Assembly (NCBI GenBank): GCA_027071315.1
Contig: JALSUP010000009.1
Coordinates: 1-47,195 of the forward strand
Source of the DNA: Sulfurovum sp.
GTDB taxonomy: Bacteria > Campylobacterota > Campylobacteria > Campylobacterales > Sulfurovaceae
Length of the DNA: 47,195 nt
Direction of reading: 5' to 3'
A program made the translations under genes and the position numbers. A model generated the notes under the pieces. It had not been told where the DNA came from, made no database searches, and was given only the letters and a program-made list of their open reading frames with translations. Shown in pieces: positions 9,643-18,715 of this stretch (the first letter of the stretch is position 1; each line of letters starts with the position of its first letter).

Positions 9643-10224
9643 ATGTTAATACGAAAACTTTTTAAATTTGAAAATGCACATATTGTACGTGACTGTTCTA
9701 CACAGCGTTGTTCTGAAAATATTCACGGGCACTCCTATAAAGTAGAAGTGCTCTTAGAGTCAAACTATCTTGACAATGGTCAGATGGTCTATGATTTTGG
9801 TTTAACGAAGCGCTATATCAAAGAGCTGATCGACTCTTTTGATCATGCCATTACCCTCTGGTCACAGGATGACAAAGCCTATAGAGATGCCATGAAGCAG
9901 TACAGTCGCAGATGGGTGGAATTACCTGTTTCCCCTTCCGCGGAACAATTCTCGCGGGTGATCTATCTGATGGTCGAGCGTGTCCTTGCCTGTACCGATA
10001 TGCAAAATGGTGAAAATGAGGTGAAGCTTCACAGTATCATTGTGCATGAGACGGAAACGGGTTATGCACAGGGGTTTAAAGAGGATGCCCACAGCCTGCT
10101 TATGGGGGAGATAAAGCTTGAGGATATCTGTTTTTCAGAGCAGGTTAAAAGCGAATGGAGCGACCCTCAGCTCTGGGAGAAGCTCTTAAAAGAAGAACGC
10201 AGTATCAACCCCAAAAAGGTGTGA
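9643..10224 (+). CDS. queD: 6-pyruvoyl-tetrahydropterin synthase/QueD-like protein
   Basis: A 193-residue T-fold enzyme. The zinc histidines are visible as H13 (ENAHIV) and H28/H30 (IHGHSY), with the catalytic Cys23 just before. DHAITL and the late HETETGYA complete the active site. QueD makes 6-carboxy-tetrahydropterin for queuosine-type modified bases. The protein is longer than the usual roughly 120 residues because of an insertion in the middle and a tail of about 40 residues, so the exact substrate is less certain. It converges on moeA with a 3-nt gap. Confidence 0.75.
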   Translation: MLIRKLFKFENAHIVRDCSTQRCSENIHGHSYKVEVLLESNYLDNGQMVYDFGLTKRYIKELIDSFDHAITLWSQDDKAYRDAMKQYSRRWVELPVSPSAEQFSRVIYLMVERVLACTDMQNGENEVKLHSIIVHETETGYAQGFKEDAHSLLMGEIKLEDICFSEQVKSEWSDPQLWEKLLKEERSINPKKV

Positions 10225-10227
10225 TGC

Positions 10228-11445
10228 CTAGGCGCTGTAGAAATCCTTTTTATGCTCTGCCAAAAACTCCCAGGCAATGGGAATGATCTTGATCCTCTCC
10301 CCTTTTTTTATGACTTCTCTCTCCGGTGTGGTCAGCATCATCGCTTCTGCCTCCTGCATCGGACAGACCATACCTGCCATCTGCCGACGTAGGGGTATGA
10401 ATGTTTGACCGTCAAAACGTCCCAGTGTGACGGTATATTTTCCCTTCTTAGGGAAGAAGTCTTCCGCAATGACCGTTTCGATCGTATGGAGATAATAGGC
10501 GGACTTTCCTGACATTTTATGGATCAGAGAACGGATAAATATTTCAAAATTGATCATGGCTGCCAGGGGATTCCCCGGCAGATTGACAATGGCGGTCTTT
10601 CCGATGTTCCCAAAAGCGATGGGTGCACCGGGTTTGATCTGTACCCGGTTGAAATGAAGCTGCATGCCGCAGTTGGCAAAGGCTTCCTGCGTATAATCTT
10701 TGTCCCCCACGCTCATCCCTCCGGAAGTGATGATGATGTCGGCATTGAGGGAAGTTTTAATGGCTTTTTCAAGGGCTTCAACTTTGTCTTCGATGTTGGG
10801 GATGTAAGTGACTTCACAGCCAAGTGATTTTGCTCTGTTGAGAAACATGGGTGTATTGGAGTTGTAAAGCTGATGTGCCTCAGCAGTATCGAAGTGGGAG
10901 CGCAGTTCGTCTCCCGAAGAGAAGACGGCTACTCTGATCTTGCGGTAGACCTCCACATGGGTCAGTCCCTGACTCACAAGCAGGGTGATGCCGTAAGCCG
11001 TGAGCTGCTCTCCTTTTTTCAGGTAGACACTTCCGCACTTCATATCTTCTCCGGCGCGCCGTATGTGGTCTCCCTCGCGGATGGTTTTGGGCAGGCTTAC
11101 TTTTTCATGGTCGATCTTGACGCGTTCAAAAGGGACAATGGCTTCACAGCCTTTCGGTACGGGGGCACCGGTCATGATGCGCAGGGCGGTCTTTCCCTGA
11201 AGTACCATCTCCGGGTTGTCTCCGGCATAGATGACGCTGTCACAGTGTACGACAGTGCCTGCATCGGCACACTTGACCGCATAGCCGTCCATGGCGGTGT
11301 TGTCAAAGCGCGGCAGGTCAAAGGTGGCGACACACTCCCTGGAGAGGACACGTCCCAGTGCCATCTCTATGGGGAGTATCTCCGTGTTGACAGGGGTGAT
11401 ATGTTTATAGATGATGTCGAGTGCTTCGGTGATGAGAACAGCCAT
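10228..11445 (-). CDS. moeA: Molybdopterin molybdenumtransferase MoeA
   Basis: A 405-residue protein with the full MoeA domain order: an N-terminal domain starting EALDIIYKHI, PRFDNTAMDGYAVK, RIMTGAPVPKG, the central molybdenum-cofactor domain with IITSGGMSVGDKDY, IKPGAPIAFG and LPGNPLAAMINFE, and a C-terminal beta domain. MoeA inserts molybdate into adenylated molybdopterin. The cofactor would serve the formate dehydrogenase at 19434 and any nitrate reductase elsewhere. The gene is visibly more GC-rich than the neighbouring nor operon. Confidence 0.93.
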   Translation of the reverse strand: MAVLITEALDIIYKHITPVNTEILPIEMALGRVLSRECVATFDLPRFDNTAMDGYAVKCADAGTVVHCDSVIYAGDNPEMVLQGKTALRIMTGAPVPKGCEAIVPFERVKIDHEKVSLPKTIREGDHIRRAGEDMKCGSVYLKKGEQLTAYGITLLVSQGLTHVEVYRKIRVAVFSSGDELRSHFDTAEAHQLYNSNTPMFLNRAKSLGCEVTYIPNIEDKVEALEKAIKTSLNADIIITSGGMSVGDKDYTQEAFANCGMQLHFNRVQIKPGAPIAFGNIGKTAIVNLPGNPLAAMINFEIFIRSLIHKMSGKSAYYLHTIETVIAEDFFPKKGKYTVTLGRFDGQTFIPLRRQMAGMVCPMQEAEAMMLTTPEREVIKKGERIKIIPIAWEFLAEHKKDFYSA

Positions 11446-11527
11446 GAAAAACCTTTTGATGTAAATTATTTCGATTATAACTAAATAGGGTATAATCCGG
11501 TTTTAAAACCATATTCAAGGATCACTT

Positions 11528-11953
11528 ATGATAGCACAAATGCTTGCAACACACAGTATTTTAGTAAAGGTTTTTTTAGCCTTTTTGGTAGCGGGATTGT
11601 TCATCCCGAAGATGACAGCACAAAAACCTTTAGGGTTTAGAAAAGCAAGTTTTATTTACACAATGGTGTTTCAGGGGATCGCAACGATGATCGCCTTTAC
11701 CGGACTGATCGCGATGGTCTTTGGCGATCTTGGTCTTTCAATTGCAACGATGATTATGATCGTCATCTGGGGACTGATGATGTTTATAGAGATCAAAAAA
11801 TACAAGCTTATTAAAATTGCAAAGATCGAAAACCCTGAAACGCACAAGGTGCTTAAGGGCGGGTTTATAAAGATCTCCATCATACAGATCTTACTCGTTG
11901 CAGCGATGGTCGTACTGATGATACTTAAAGCCAAAGGTATCCTGGCTATCTAA
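11528..11953 (+). CDS. Conserved four-helix membrane protein of unknown function
   Basis: A 141-residue protein with four hydrophobic segments (about 10-28, 44-62, 66-85 and 112-132) separated by short basic loops. I recognise no enzymatic motif. The stop is 1 nt from the rsmE start, so the two genes share a transcript. AAGGATC precedes the ATG. The coding style matches its neighbours, so it is probably a real lineage-conserved gene rather than an import. Confidence 0.7.
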   Translation: MIAQMLATHSILVKVFLAFLVAGLFIPKMTAQKPLGFRKASFIYTMVFQGIATMIAFTGLIAMVFGDLGLSIATMIMIVIWGLMMFIEIKKYKLIKIAKIENPETHKVLKGGFIKISIIQILLVAAMVVLMILKAKGILAI

Positions 11954-11954
11954 A

Positions 11955-12623
11955 ATGTTATATCTTTATCAGAAAGAAGCAGGCAAGGCACAGTTGACCC
12001 TAAGTGGTGACGACCACCGTTACATTTTCAAAGTACGCAGACATAAAGTGGACGATACACTTTATCTGCGCAATCTGGAAGACGGTCTTTTACATCGTTA
12101 CCGCATTGCTTTTATCGATAAACGCTCCGTGATACTTGACCTTCAGGAGAGTACAAAACTTGAAGTGAAAGCTTTAGGATCTTTACATATCGGCTGGTGT
12201 GTGATAGACCCAAAAAATATTGAAAAAGTGTTGCCTTCACTCAATGAAATGGGTGTAGAAAAAATTACCTTCATCTACTGTAAACGCTCCCAGAAAAGTT
12301 TCAAACCGGACTTTAAACGTTTGAAAAAAATACTTTTGAATTCTTCACAGCAGTCCGGAAGGTCTGAAATGATGCAGCTTGAAATGGCTGACAATATGCA
12401 AGATTTTCTGGCGGAATACCCAGAGAGTAAAATGCTGAACTTCTCTGAAAACAACTTTGTCTCAAATGCAGCATTCGACAGTATTGTCATTGGTTGTGAA
12501 GGTGGTTTTCATGACGAAGAAGTACTGCTTTTCAAAAAAGAAAATATTATTGGTTTTGAGACGCCCTTGGTTTTAAAGAGTGAATCTGCAGTATGTGCAG
12601 TGGCATCTAAAAAACTTCTCTAA
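11955..12623 (+). CDS. rsmE: 16S rRNA (uracil-1498-N3)-methyltransferase RsmE
   Basis: A 222-residue SPOUT-class methyltransferase. The N-terminal PUA-like region contains DDHRYIFKVRRHKVDD. The C-terminal knotted SAM site has IGCEGGFHDEE and LKSESAVCAV. It methylates U1498 of 16S rRNA. The conserved LR stretch before AV is replaced by LKSESAV, a small divergence common to this lineage as far as I can judge. It lies directly after the small membrane protein. Confidence 0.9.
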   Translation: MLYLYQKEAGKAQLTLSGDDHRYIFKVRRHKVDDTLYLRNLEDGLLHRYRIAFIDKRSVILDLQESTKLEVKALGSLHIGWCVIDPKNIEKVLPSLNEMGVEKITFIYCKRSQKSFKPDFKRLKKILLNSSQQSGRSEMMQLEMADNMQDFLAEYPESKMLNFSENNFVSNAAFDSIVIGCEGGFHDEEVLLFKKENIIGFETPLVLKSESAVCAVASKKLL

Positions 12624-12722
12624 AACCTTATAAAAATAAATCGGCCATATAGACCTCTTTTTATGATAGGATTACTTCTTGCTGAAAAATGTAAATTGTT
12701 AATGGATTAAGCTTAAGAAATG

Positions 12723-12728
12723 TATAAT
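12723..12728 (+). promoter_or_regulatory. -10 box for the cytochrome c gene
   Basis: TATAAT 41 nt before the ATG at 12770, with AGGAG as ribosome site. No -35 is evident. Confidence 0.55.
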
Positions 12729-12769
12729 AAATCTGTAAGAAAAATTTTAGTTATTTAGGAGATTTAAAA

Positions 12770-13129
12770 ATGAAGAGTATTATAGCTGCATTGCTTGCAA
12801 GTGGTAGTTTAGTAGCAGCAGATGCTGTACAGGCAAATAATTCAGGTACATTTTCCGCAAAAGATATAGATGGTGCGGCAATTTACAAACAGCAATGTTC
12901 ACTATGTCATGGTGAAAAGGCTGAAAAAAGTCCTGAATCGGGAGTAGCACCATTAGCTGGTAGAGATGCAACAGTATTGGCACTCACAATAAGAGCATAT
13001 AGAGATCAGGACAAAGGTGTTGGGACATACACTATGCATAAAAGCAGTGAAATAATGAAAAATGAGACTGTTAAGCTTAGTGATATGCAAATTAGTGCTC
13101 TTGCTAAATATATTAGTGGTTTAAAATAA
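12770..13129 (+). CDS. Small periplasmic cytochrome c (c553-like, class I)
   Basis: A 119-residue exported protein with a signal peptide (first about 20-24 residues, ending near ADAVQA). It has one heme site, CSLCH, near residues 43-47 and a methionine in YTMHKSSEIM as a likely axial ligand. The size and C-terminal helix (MQISALAKYISGLK) fit a soluble class I electron carrier. It could feed nitrite reductase, NO reductases or a terminal oxidase; the partner is inferred. It has its own promoter and is monocistronic. Confidence 0.82.
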   Translation: MKSIIAALLASGSLVAADAVQANNSGTFSAKDIDGAAIYKQQCSLCHGEKAEKSPESGVAPLAGRDATVLALTIRAYRDQDKGVGTYTMHKSSEIMKNETVKLSDMQISALAKYISGLK

Positions 13130-13259
13130 TATATACCGGGCTTGCTGATCTTTTCAGCAGTCCTTCTTGATAAAAATCGGCTTCTCTCTCATTCTTCTTT
13201 AAAGTGCATTTTTTGTTGACTTTTATAGTGTTTTAAACATTTTTCGATAGAATACCATT

Positions 13260-13374
13260 CTAAATTGTCTCAGCAAGACTGTTGCAATGACCCTGTTTGC
13301 CTGCAAATACGGAAGAGTCACTGACTGGAACAGGCTAGTTACCTGTCATAAAAATTAACTTTTAAGGAAATACA
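13260..13374 (+). promoter_or_regulatory. Structured 5' leader of rpmE
   Basis: About 115 nt between a likely -10 (TAGAAT, 13248-13253) and the rpmE start. It can form three stem-loops: GCAA/TTGC (13273-13285), a longer one closed by TGAC/GTCA (13288-13320) with an inner TGTTT/AAATA stem, and ACAGG/CCTGT (13330-13346). No ORF occupies it. Ribosomal protein genes often carry autoregulatory leaders, so this is a candidate L31 leader. Confidence 0.45.
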
Positions 13375-13575
13375 ATGAGAAAAGGTATTCACCCGGACTA
13401 CATGGAATGTAAAGTAAAATGTGCTTGTGGAAACGAGTTTGAAATTAGAACAAATAAGCCAGAGATGAGTATTGATATCTGTAATGAATGTCACCCGTTC
13501 TTTACAGGGTCTGAGAAGATCCTTGATGCTGCCGGTAGAGTTGAGAAGTTTAAAAGCAAATATAAACTTTCTTAA
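13375..13575 (+). CDS. rpmE: 50S ribosomal protein L31
   Basis: A 66-residue ribosomal protein. It starts MRKGIHPDY and has the zinc-binding cysteines of the C+ form (CKVKCAC near 12-18 and CNEC at 36-39), followed by HPFFTG. This is the zinc-containing L31 type. AAGGAAA precedes the ATG. It is separate from other ribosomal genes, as is common for L31, and is followed by a REP-like hairpin. Confidence 0.96.
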   Translation: MRKGIHPDYMECKVKCACGNEFEIRTNKPEMSIDICNECHPFFTGSEKILDAAGRVEKFKSKYKLS

Positions 13576-13582
13576 TTTGTTT

Positions 13583-13607
13583 GGGCAGATCTTGTATCTG
13601 CCCCTAC
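13583..13607 (-). repeat. REP-like hairpin with GTAG head (single unit)
   Basis: Read on the minus strand: GTAG, then an 8-bp perfect stem GGGCAGAT/ATCTGCCC around a 5-nt loop. It lies 8 nt after the rpmE stop. The absence of a T-run argues against a classical terminator. The GTAG-plus-palindrome design matches REP elements mobilised by RAYT transposases. The loop is the complement of the loop in the units near 31157-31219. Confidence 0.6.
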
Positions 13608-13630
13608 GTTATATTGCCTAAAGGCACCCC

Positions 13631-14443
13631 ATGATCACATTCATCCCCACCCCCATTGGAAACCCCCAGGACATTACCATTAGAGCTATGAAGCTTTTTG
13701 AGAAAGCAACACTCTTTTTTTGTGAAGATACACGTCAGACCAAACGGCTTTTACGCTTGCTTGAAGAGCGGTTTGATATGACGTATCCCGAAGCAGAGTT
13801 CATCTCTTTTAATGAACACAACGGGGCAGTACGTATTGAAGAGTTTGCTTCGGTCCTTGATGCAAAAGAGATCGTCTACGTGAGTGATGCCGGTATGCCT
13901 GTCATCTCCGACCCGGGGCAACTGCTTGTGGCTTATTGTCAGGCACAGGGGCTGAAATACGACGTGCTTCCAGGTGCTTCTGCGGTGACGACTGCCTATG
14001 CTGCTTCCGGATTTGAAGAGGGCAAGTTCCTTTTTTATGCTTTTTTACCGCATAAAGGGAAAGAACGCGCTTCTGCACTTTCTGAAGCAATGAATAATGG
14101 CTATAACACGGTGCTGTATGAATCACCGCACAGGTTAGAGAAACTGCTTCATGAAATTCTTGCTGAAGATGGAGAGAGGGAACTTTTTTTAGCCAAAGAG
14201 ATCTCTAAAAAATACCAGAATTATTACCGTGGCACAGCCAAAGAATTGAATGAAACATTCAAAGAACTGACCATACGCGGAGAGTGGGTCGTGGTGATCT
14301 CTGCTAAGAAAAGCAGTGAAAAAAGCTTCTCTTTTGCAGAAGTGCTGAAGCTTGATCTTCCACCGAAACCGAAGGCAAAACTGCTCTCACAGCTCTCTGA
14401 CAAGAGTGTGAAAGAGTGGTATGAAACACTCATTTCCAAGTAA
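13631..14443 (+). CDS. rsmI: 16S rRNA (cytidine-1402-2'-O)-methyltransferase RsmI
   Basis: A 270-residue protein of the tetrapyrrole methylase fold. Motifs include PTPIGNPQDITIRA at the start, FFCEDTRQTKRLL, VSDAGMPVISDPG (SAM site), LPGASAVTTAYAASGF and YESPHRLEKLL. It methylates the ribose of C1402 in 16S rRNA. It sits with rpmE upstream and rlmB downstream, a translation-related group. Confidence 0.93.
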   Translation: MITFIPTPIGNPQDITIRAMKLFEKATLFFCEDTRQTKRLLRLLEERFDMTYPEAEFISFNEHNGAVRIEEFASVLDAKEIVYVSDAGMPVISDPGQLLVAYCQAQGLKYDVLPGASAVTTAYAASGFEEGKFLFYAFLPHKGKERASALSEAMNNGYNTVLYESPHRLEKLLHEILAEDGERELFLAKEISKKYQNYYRGTAKELNETFKELTIRGEWVVVISAKKSSEKSFSFAEVLKLDLPPKPKAKLLSQLSDKSVKEWYETLISK

Positions 14444-14506
14444 GGTATAGGGACTTAAAAATGCTGGCACGCAGATTTCAAGTAAAAATTAGATAAAATC
14501 ATTCTT

Positions 14507-15193
14507 ATGATTATTTATGGAAAGCAAGTGTGCCTCTACGCTTTAGAGACACACCCCGATACGATTACCACTGTCTATGTTGCCAAAAAAGGCATCTTAC
14601 CGCAAAAACTTTTTCATGAACACCATGATAAGATCAAATTCCTTGAAGAGAAATGGGCACAGTCCATGAGCAAAGGCGGCAATCACCAGGGTATTCTTCT
14701 TGAAGTCAAGGATTTTGAAATGTGCACCCTCGCTGAAGTGAAGAAAAACAGTTTCATTGTGGTTCTTGATGGCTTGACAGATGTAGGAAACATTGGTGCC
14801 ATTGTACGTTCAGCCTATGCTTTGGGTGCGGAAGCCATTGTTGCTACAGGTGTGAAGCAGTTGAACTTTGCAGCCATTGCCCGTACAAGTTCAGGTGCAC
14901 TGCTCGATATGCCTATGATGGTCAACCATAACATTATGGATGTCTTCAATGAACTCGGACAGGTCGGTTTCTCTTTTTACGGGGCAGATATGAACGGTAC
15001 AGCAGTACAGGAAATGACTTTTCCGGCAAAAAGGGTGCTTGTTCTGGGGAGTGAAGACAAAGGTCTTTCGAAGAAGGCAAGGTCCAAGATAGATACGGTG
15101 ATCTCTATTGAGATGAAACATGCGTTCGATTCACTGAATGTCAGCGCGGCCGCAGCAATTTTATTACATAGGATGGGTTATGCAGTTAAGTGA
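14507..15193 (+). CDS. rlmB: 23S rRNA (guanosine-2251-2'-O)-methyltransferase RlmB (TrmH family)
   Basis: A 228-residue SPOUT/TrmH methyltransferase. An N-terminal substrate-binding part is followed by VVLDGLTDVGNIGAIVRSAYALG, LVLGSEDKGLS and SLNVSAAAAILLHRM, the three knot motifs. RlmB-type enzymes modify 23S rRNA; a tRNA target is a less likely alternative. The last 14 nt overlap the start of the next gene. Confidence 0.88.
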   Translation: MIIYGKQVCLYALETHPDTITTVYVAKKGILPQKLFHEHHDKIKFLEEKWAQSMSKGGNHQGILLEVKDFEMCTLAEVKKNSFIVVLDGLTDVGNIGAIVRSAYALGAEAIVATGVKQLNFAAIARTSSGALLDMPMMVNHNIMDVFNELGQVGFSFYGADMNGTAVQEMTFPAKRVLVLGSEDKGLSKKARSKIDTVISIEMKHAFDSLNVSAAAAILLHRMGYAVK

Positions 15194-15695
15194 CATACTT
15201 GAGGAAAACAGTGTAGACGGGATCAATAAACGAACCAATATATCGGAAGACAATATTGAAGCCCTTATTGCAGGTGACTTTTCAAAGATCAATCGGATCA
15301 AGACGATGGGATTCATTTCGATCATTGAAAGAGAATACAATACCGACCTCTCCAAATTAAAAGAAGAGGCCATTAACTATTATGAGAATCATCGCGAAGA
15401 GAATGAGAGTATCACGCTTGGTCTGCCTATTGTAGAAGAGAAAAAAGGGATGTCAAAGTGGTTGAAGCTCGTCATCTTCTTTATGATCATTTATGCCGTT
15501 TGGTTCGCCTATAGCAATTTTGATAAAGAGAAGTTAAATGCCATGCTTCCCTTTTCGGAAGAAAAATTCAGTCAGCTGATAGGTTCGGACAAAAAGAGTG
15601 ATGATGTCTCTGAGATAGAGAATGTGAAAGATTTGAGTATAGAACATGTACAGGTTCAGAATACTCAGCATGATGAAGAAAACAGATCATACTAA
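15180..15695 (+). CDS. Hypothetical protein with helical N-terminus and one transmembrane segment
   Basis: The track begins at 15138, but the ATG at 15180 follows AGGATGG and starts a protein of 171 residues. Residues 1-65 are helical and recall an XRE/RodZ-type helix-turn-helix (LSDILEENSVDGINKRTNIS). A single hydrophobic helix (about 97-114) follows and then an acidic tail. The topology, cytoplasmic HTH-like domain then membrane helix then outside tail, is like RodZ, but no RodZ signature is certain. It is coupled to rlmB by overlap. Confidence 0.6.
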   Translation: MQLSDILEENSVDGINKRTNISEDNIEALIAGDFSKINRIKTMGFISIIEREYNTDLSKLKEEAINYYENHREENESITLGLPIVEEKKGMSKWLKLVIFFMIIYAVWFAYSNFDKEKLNAMLPFSEEKFSQLIGSDKKSDDVSEIENVKDLSIEHVQVQNTQHDEENRSY

Positions 15696-15707
15696 AAGAG
15701 AGAAAAT

Positions 15708-16937
15708 ATGTTTGATGAAATACAATTTGATAAAATAAACAGATTACCGAAATACTTATTTGCCGAGATCAATGATCTTAAGATGAATCTCAGAAGAGAC
15801 GGAAATGATATTATAGATTTTTCCATGGGAAATCCGGATGCCCCCACACCAAAGCCTATTGTCGACAAGTTATGTGAAACAGCACGTAAGAAGACACATG
15901 GTTACTCTGCGAGTAAAGGTATTTATAAACTGCGTCTTGCCATGAGTAACTGGTATAAACGTAAATACAATGTTGACCTTGACCCTAACACAGAGGTGGT
16001 TGCGACCATGGGAAGTAAAGAGGGCTATGTTCACCTTGTACAGGCCATTACAAACCCGGGTGATGTGGCCATTGTACCGGATCCTACCTATCCTATCCAC
16101 TCTCAGGCTTTTGTCCTGGCAGGCGGATCGGTTGAAAAAATGGAACTTGTGTTTAATGAAGAGACATTTGAAGTCGATGAAGAGCGTTTTTTCAAGGATG
16201 TGAATGAGTCCCTGGAAAACAATGTCCCTCAGGCCAAATACCTTGTGGTGAACTTCCCCCATAACCCTTCTACGGCAACCGTGACACCGGAGTTTTATGT
16301 GAAGCTGGTAGCGTTGGCAAAAGAGAAGCGTTTTTATATTATTTCAGATATCGCTTATGCGGACATTACATTTGATGGCTATAAAACACCTTCTATTCTT
16401 GAAGTGGAAGGGGCCAAAGATGTGGCTGTTGAAGCCTATACCCTCTCCAAGTCATACAATATGGCAGGGTGGAGAGTCGGGTTCATCGTGGGTAATAAAA
16501 AACTCATTGGCGCACTTCAGAGTATGAAGTCCTGGCTGGACTACGGAATGTTCACCCCTATACAGGTGGCAGCAACAGTGGCACTTGACGAGCACGGATA
16601 TGTACCGGATGAGCAAATTATTCCCCGTTATCAGAAAAGACGTGATGTGATGATCGACTCTTTTGGAAAAGCAGGCTGGCCTTTGGCTAAACCGAATGCT
16701 TCCATGTTCATTTGGGGAAAGATTCCTGAAGTGGCAAGAGAGATGGGTTCACTGGAGTTTGCAAAACAGCTTTTGCTGGAAGCCGATGTGGCAGTAAGCC
16801 CGGGTATCGGTTTTGGTATTCATGGTGATCAGTATGTACGTATTGCTTTGATCGAAAATGAAAAACGTATCCGTCAGGCGGCAAGAAATATTAAAAAATT
16901 CCTAAAGAAGTTGGAAGAGGATAAAAAGAATGGTTAA
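15708..16937 (+). CDS. alaC: AlaC-type class I/II aminotransferase
   Basis: A 409-residue PLP enzyme. The start (RLPKYLFAEINDLKMNLRR, then DIIDFSMGNPDAPTP) and the PLP lysine motif TLSKSYNMAGWRVGF match the AlaC glutamate-pyruvate transaminase branch closely. FPHNPSTAT and the late RIALIENEKRIRQA are also typical. It would make alanine from pyruvate; in this lineage such genes are sometimes annotated as LL-diaminopimelate or aspartate aminotransferase. The 3' end overlaps hom by 8 nt, so amino-acid synthesis from aspartate is a plausible shared theme. Confidence 0.82.
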   Translation: MFDEIQFDKINRLPKYLFAEINDLKMNLRRDGNDIIDFSMGNPDAPTPKPIVDKLCETARKKTHGYSASKGIYKLRLAMSNWYKRKYNVDLDPNTEVVATMGSKEGYVHLVQAITNPGDVAIVPDPTYPIHSQAFVLAGGSVEKMELVFNEETFEVDEERFFKDVNESLENNVPQAKYLVVNFPHNPSTATVTPEFYVKLVALAKEKRFYIISDIAYADITFDGYKTPSILEVEGAKDVAVEAYTLSKSYNMAGWRVGFIVGNKKLIGALQSMKSWLDYGMFTPIQVAATVALDEHGYVPDEQIIPRYQKRRDVMIDSFGKAGWPLAKPNASMFIWGKIPEVAREMGSLEFAKQLLLEADVAVSPGIGFGIHGDQYVRIALIENEKRIRQAARNIKKFLKKLEEDKKNG

Positions 16938-18192
16938 GATAGGTATACTCGGTGTCGGAACAGTGGGTGCAAGTGTTGCGAATATACTTGAAGACAATGC
17001 AGACATCATAGAAGCCAGAGCAGGGAAGAAGATCGTTGTTCAGTCAGGTGTGGTTAAAAATCTTTCTAAAGACCGCGGGGTTTCCATTAAGTTAAGTGAT
17101 GACCCTATGGATGTCATCAATGATCCTGAGATCGATATTGTCGTGGAGCTCATGGGCGGGGTTGAAGAGCCGTACGCCCTGGTTAAAAAAGCTTTGGAGA
17201 ACGGTAAAGCTGTTGTGACTGCCAACAAAGCACTTTTAGCCTACCACCGTTATGAACTTCAGGAGATCGCAGGTGATATTCCTTTGATGTATGAAGCGAG
17301 TACCGCAGGCGGTATCCCGATCATCGGTGCCTTGCGTAATGGCCTTTCAGCCAACCATATTGACTCCATTAAAGGTATCATGAACGGTACCTGTAACTAT
17401 ATGCTCACCAAAATGATCAACGAAGGTGCACAGTATGACGATATACTTAAAGAGTCCCAGGAGTTAGGCTATGCTGAAGCAGACCCTACTTTTGATGTGG
17501 GTGGTTTTGATGCTTCTCACAAGCTTCTTATTTTGGCAAGTATTGCGTATGGTATTGATGCGAAGCCTGAAGATATTCTCATTGAAGGTATTGAAAACAT
17601 TACCCAGACAGATGTGGCCTTTGCCAAAGAGTTCGGCTATGAAATTAAACTGCTTGGTATTGCCAAAAAAGTAAATGACGGTGTAGAGCTGAGAGTCCAT
17701 GCAACCATGATACCTCAAGAGAGCATGATCGCCAAAGTGGACGGTGTCATGAACGCAGTCACTGTGGTAGGTGACCGTGTCGGTGAAACCATGTATTACG
17801 GTCCCGGTGCAGGCGGTGATGCTACAGCTTCAGCAGTTATAGCAGACATCGTAGACATTGTACGTGGTTATCACGGACCAATGTTAGGCTACAAAAAAGG
17901 CCTGGAGTCTGGTTTAAAACTACTCTCCAGAGATGAGATAGAAACTGAATACTACATCAGACTGGAAGTCGATGACAAGAGTGGTGCTTTGGCTACCATT
18001 ACTTCGGCTCTGGGTGAGTTTGGTATCTCTATTGCCTCTATGTTGCAAAAACCGACCAAAGATGATGCTATTGCCAAATTGCTGTTCACAACACACACCT
18101 GTAAAGAGAGCAAAATGCAAGAAGCGATTAAAGTATTGAATAATCTTGAAGTTGTCCATGGCAATCTTGCAATGATGAGAATTGAGAACTAA
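16930..18192 (+). CDS. hom: Homoserine dehydrogenase
   Basis: A 420-residue enzyme with an N-terminal NAD(P)-binding site (GILGVGTVGASVANIL), the catalytic domain with KAVVTANKALL, YEASTAGGIPIIGALR, GIMNGTCNYML and EADPTFDVGGFDASHKL, and a C-terminal ACT domain (about 345-415). It converts aspartate semialdehyde to homoserine for threonine and methionine. The ACT domain suggests threonine feedback. It is followed after 9 nt by the YajQ-family gene. Confidence 0.95.
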   Translation: MVKIGILGVGTVGASVANILEDNADIIEARAGKKIVVQSGVVKNLSKDRGVSIKLSDDPMDVINDPEIDIVVELMGGVEEPYALVKKALENGKAVVTANKALLAYHRYELQEIAGDIPLMYEASTAGGIPIIGALRNGLSANHIDSIKGIMNGTCNYMLTKMINEGAQYDDILKESQELGYAEADPTFDVGGFDASHKLLILASIAYGIDAKPEDILIEGIENITQTDVAFAKEFGYEIKLLGIAKKVNDGVELRVHATMIPQESMIAKVDGVMNAVTVVGDRVGETMYYGPGAGGDATASAVIADIVDIVRGYHGPMLGYKKGLESGLKLLSRDEIETEYYIRLEVDDKSGALATITSALGEFGISIASMLQKPTKDDAIAKLLFTTHTCKESKMQEAIKVLNNLEVVHGNLAMMRIEN

Positions 18193-18201
18193 GGAGTTTT
18201 T

Positions 18202-18699
18202 ATGGCAAAAGATCACTATTTTGATATTACGGCGAAGCTGGACATGATGGAGCTGAAAAATGCACTTATCATGGCAGAAAAAGAGGTGGCTACACGTTTT
18301 GACTTTAAGGGCTTGAAGGCAGAGTTTAATCTAAATGAAGATGCAAAAACTTTGTCTTTGAGTTCTTCTTCCGATTCTAAGATCGATGCGTTGAAAGACA
18401 TCTTAATTTCAAAATTGATCAAGCGTGGTATTGCGGGTAAGTCTCTTGAAGAGGTGAAGACTGAAGGTATTTCCGGCGGGAATACAAAAGTCATTTACCG
18501 TATTGTCGATACCATTGATAAAGATGAAGCGAAGCAGATCGTCAAAGCGATCAAAGCGATGAAGGTGAAGGTGACACCTTCTATTCAGGGTGATGAGGTG
18601 CGTGTTTCCGGGAAGAAGATAGATGATCTTCAGGCGGTGATGGCGGAAGTCAAAACGTTGGATCTGAAAGCACCGTTGGTTTTCGGTAACTTCAAATAA
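18202..18699 (+). CDS. YajQ-family nucleotide-binding protein (UPF0234)
   Basis: A 165-residue protein with the two ferredoxin-like repeats of the YajQ family: DHYFDITAKLDMMELKNA, ATRFDFKG and the C-terminal DEVRVSGKKIDDLQ. Members bind nucleotides, including cyclic di-GMP in Xanthomonas. The role here is unknown. AAGGAG lies 6 nt before the ATG; it is the last gene of the aminotransferase-hom group. Confidence 0.92.
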   Translation: MAKDHYFDITAKLDMMELKNALIMAEKEVATRFDFKGLKAEFNLNEDAKTLSLSSSSDSKIDALKDILISKLIKRGIAGKSLEEVKTEGISGGNTKVIYRIVDTIDKDEAKQIVKAIKAMKVKVTPSIQGDEVRVSGKKIDDLQAVMAEVKTLDLKAPLVFGNFK

Positions 18700-18715
18700 T
18701 CGAATAACGCTTTAC

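Noticed and set aside
13167-13180. Possible extra FNR-type box (TTGATAAAAATCGG)
   Set aside because: Its right half deviates at two key bases and no -10 lies at the 22-23 nt spacing seen at the other four sites.
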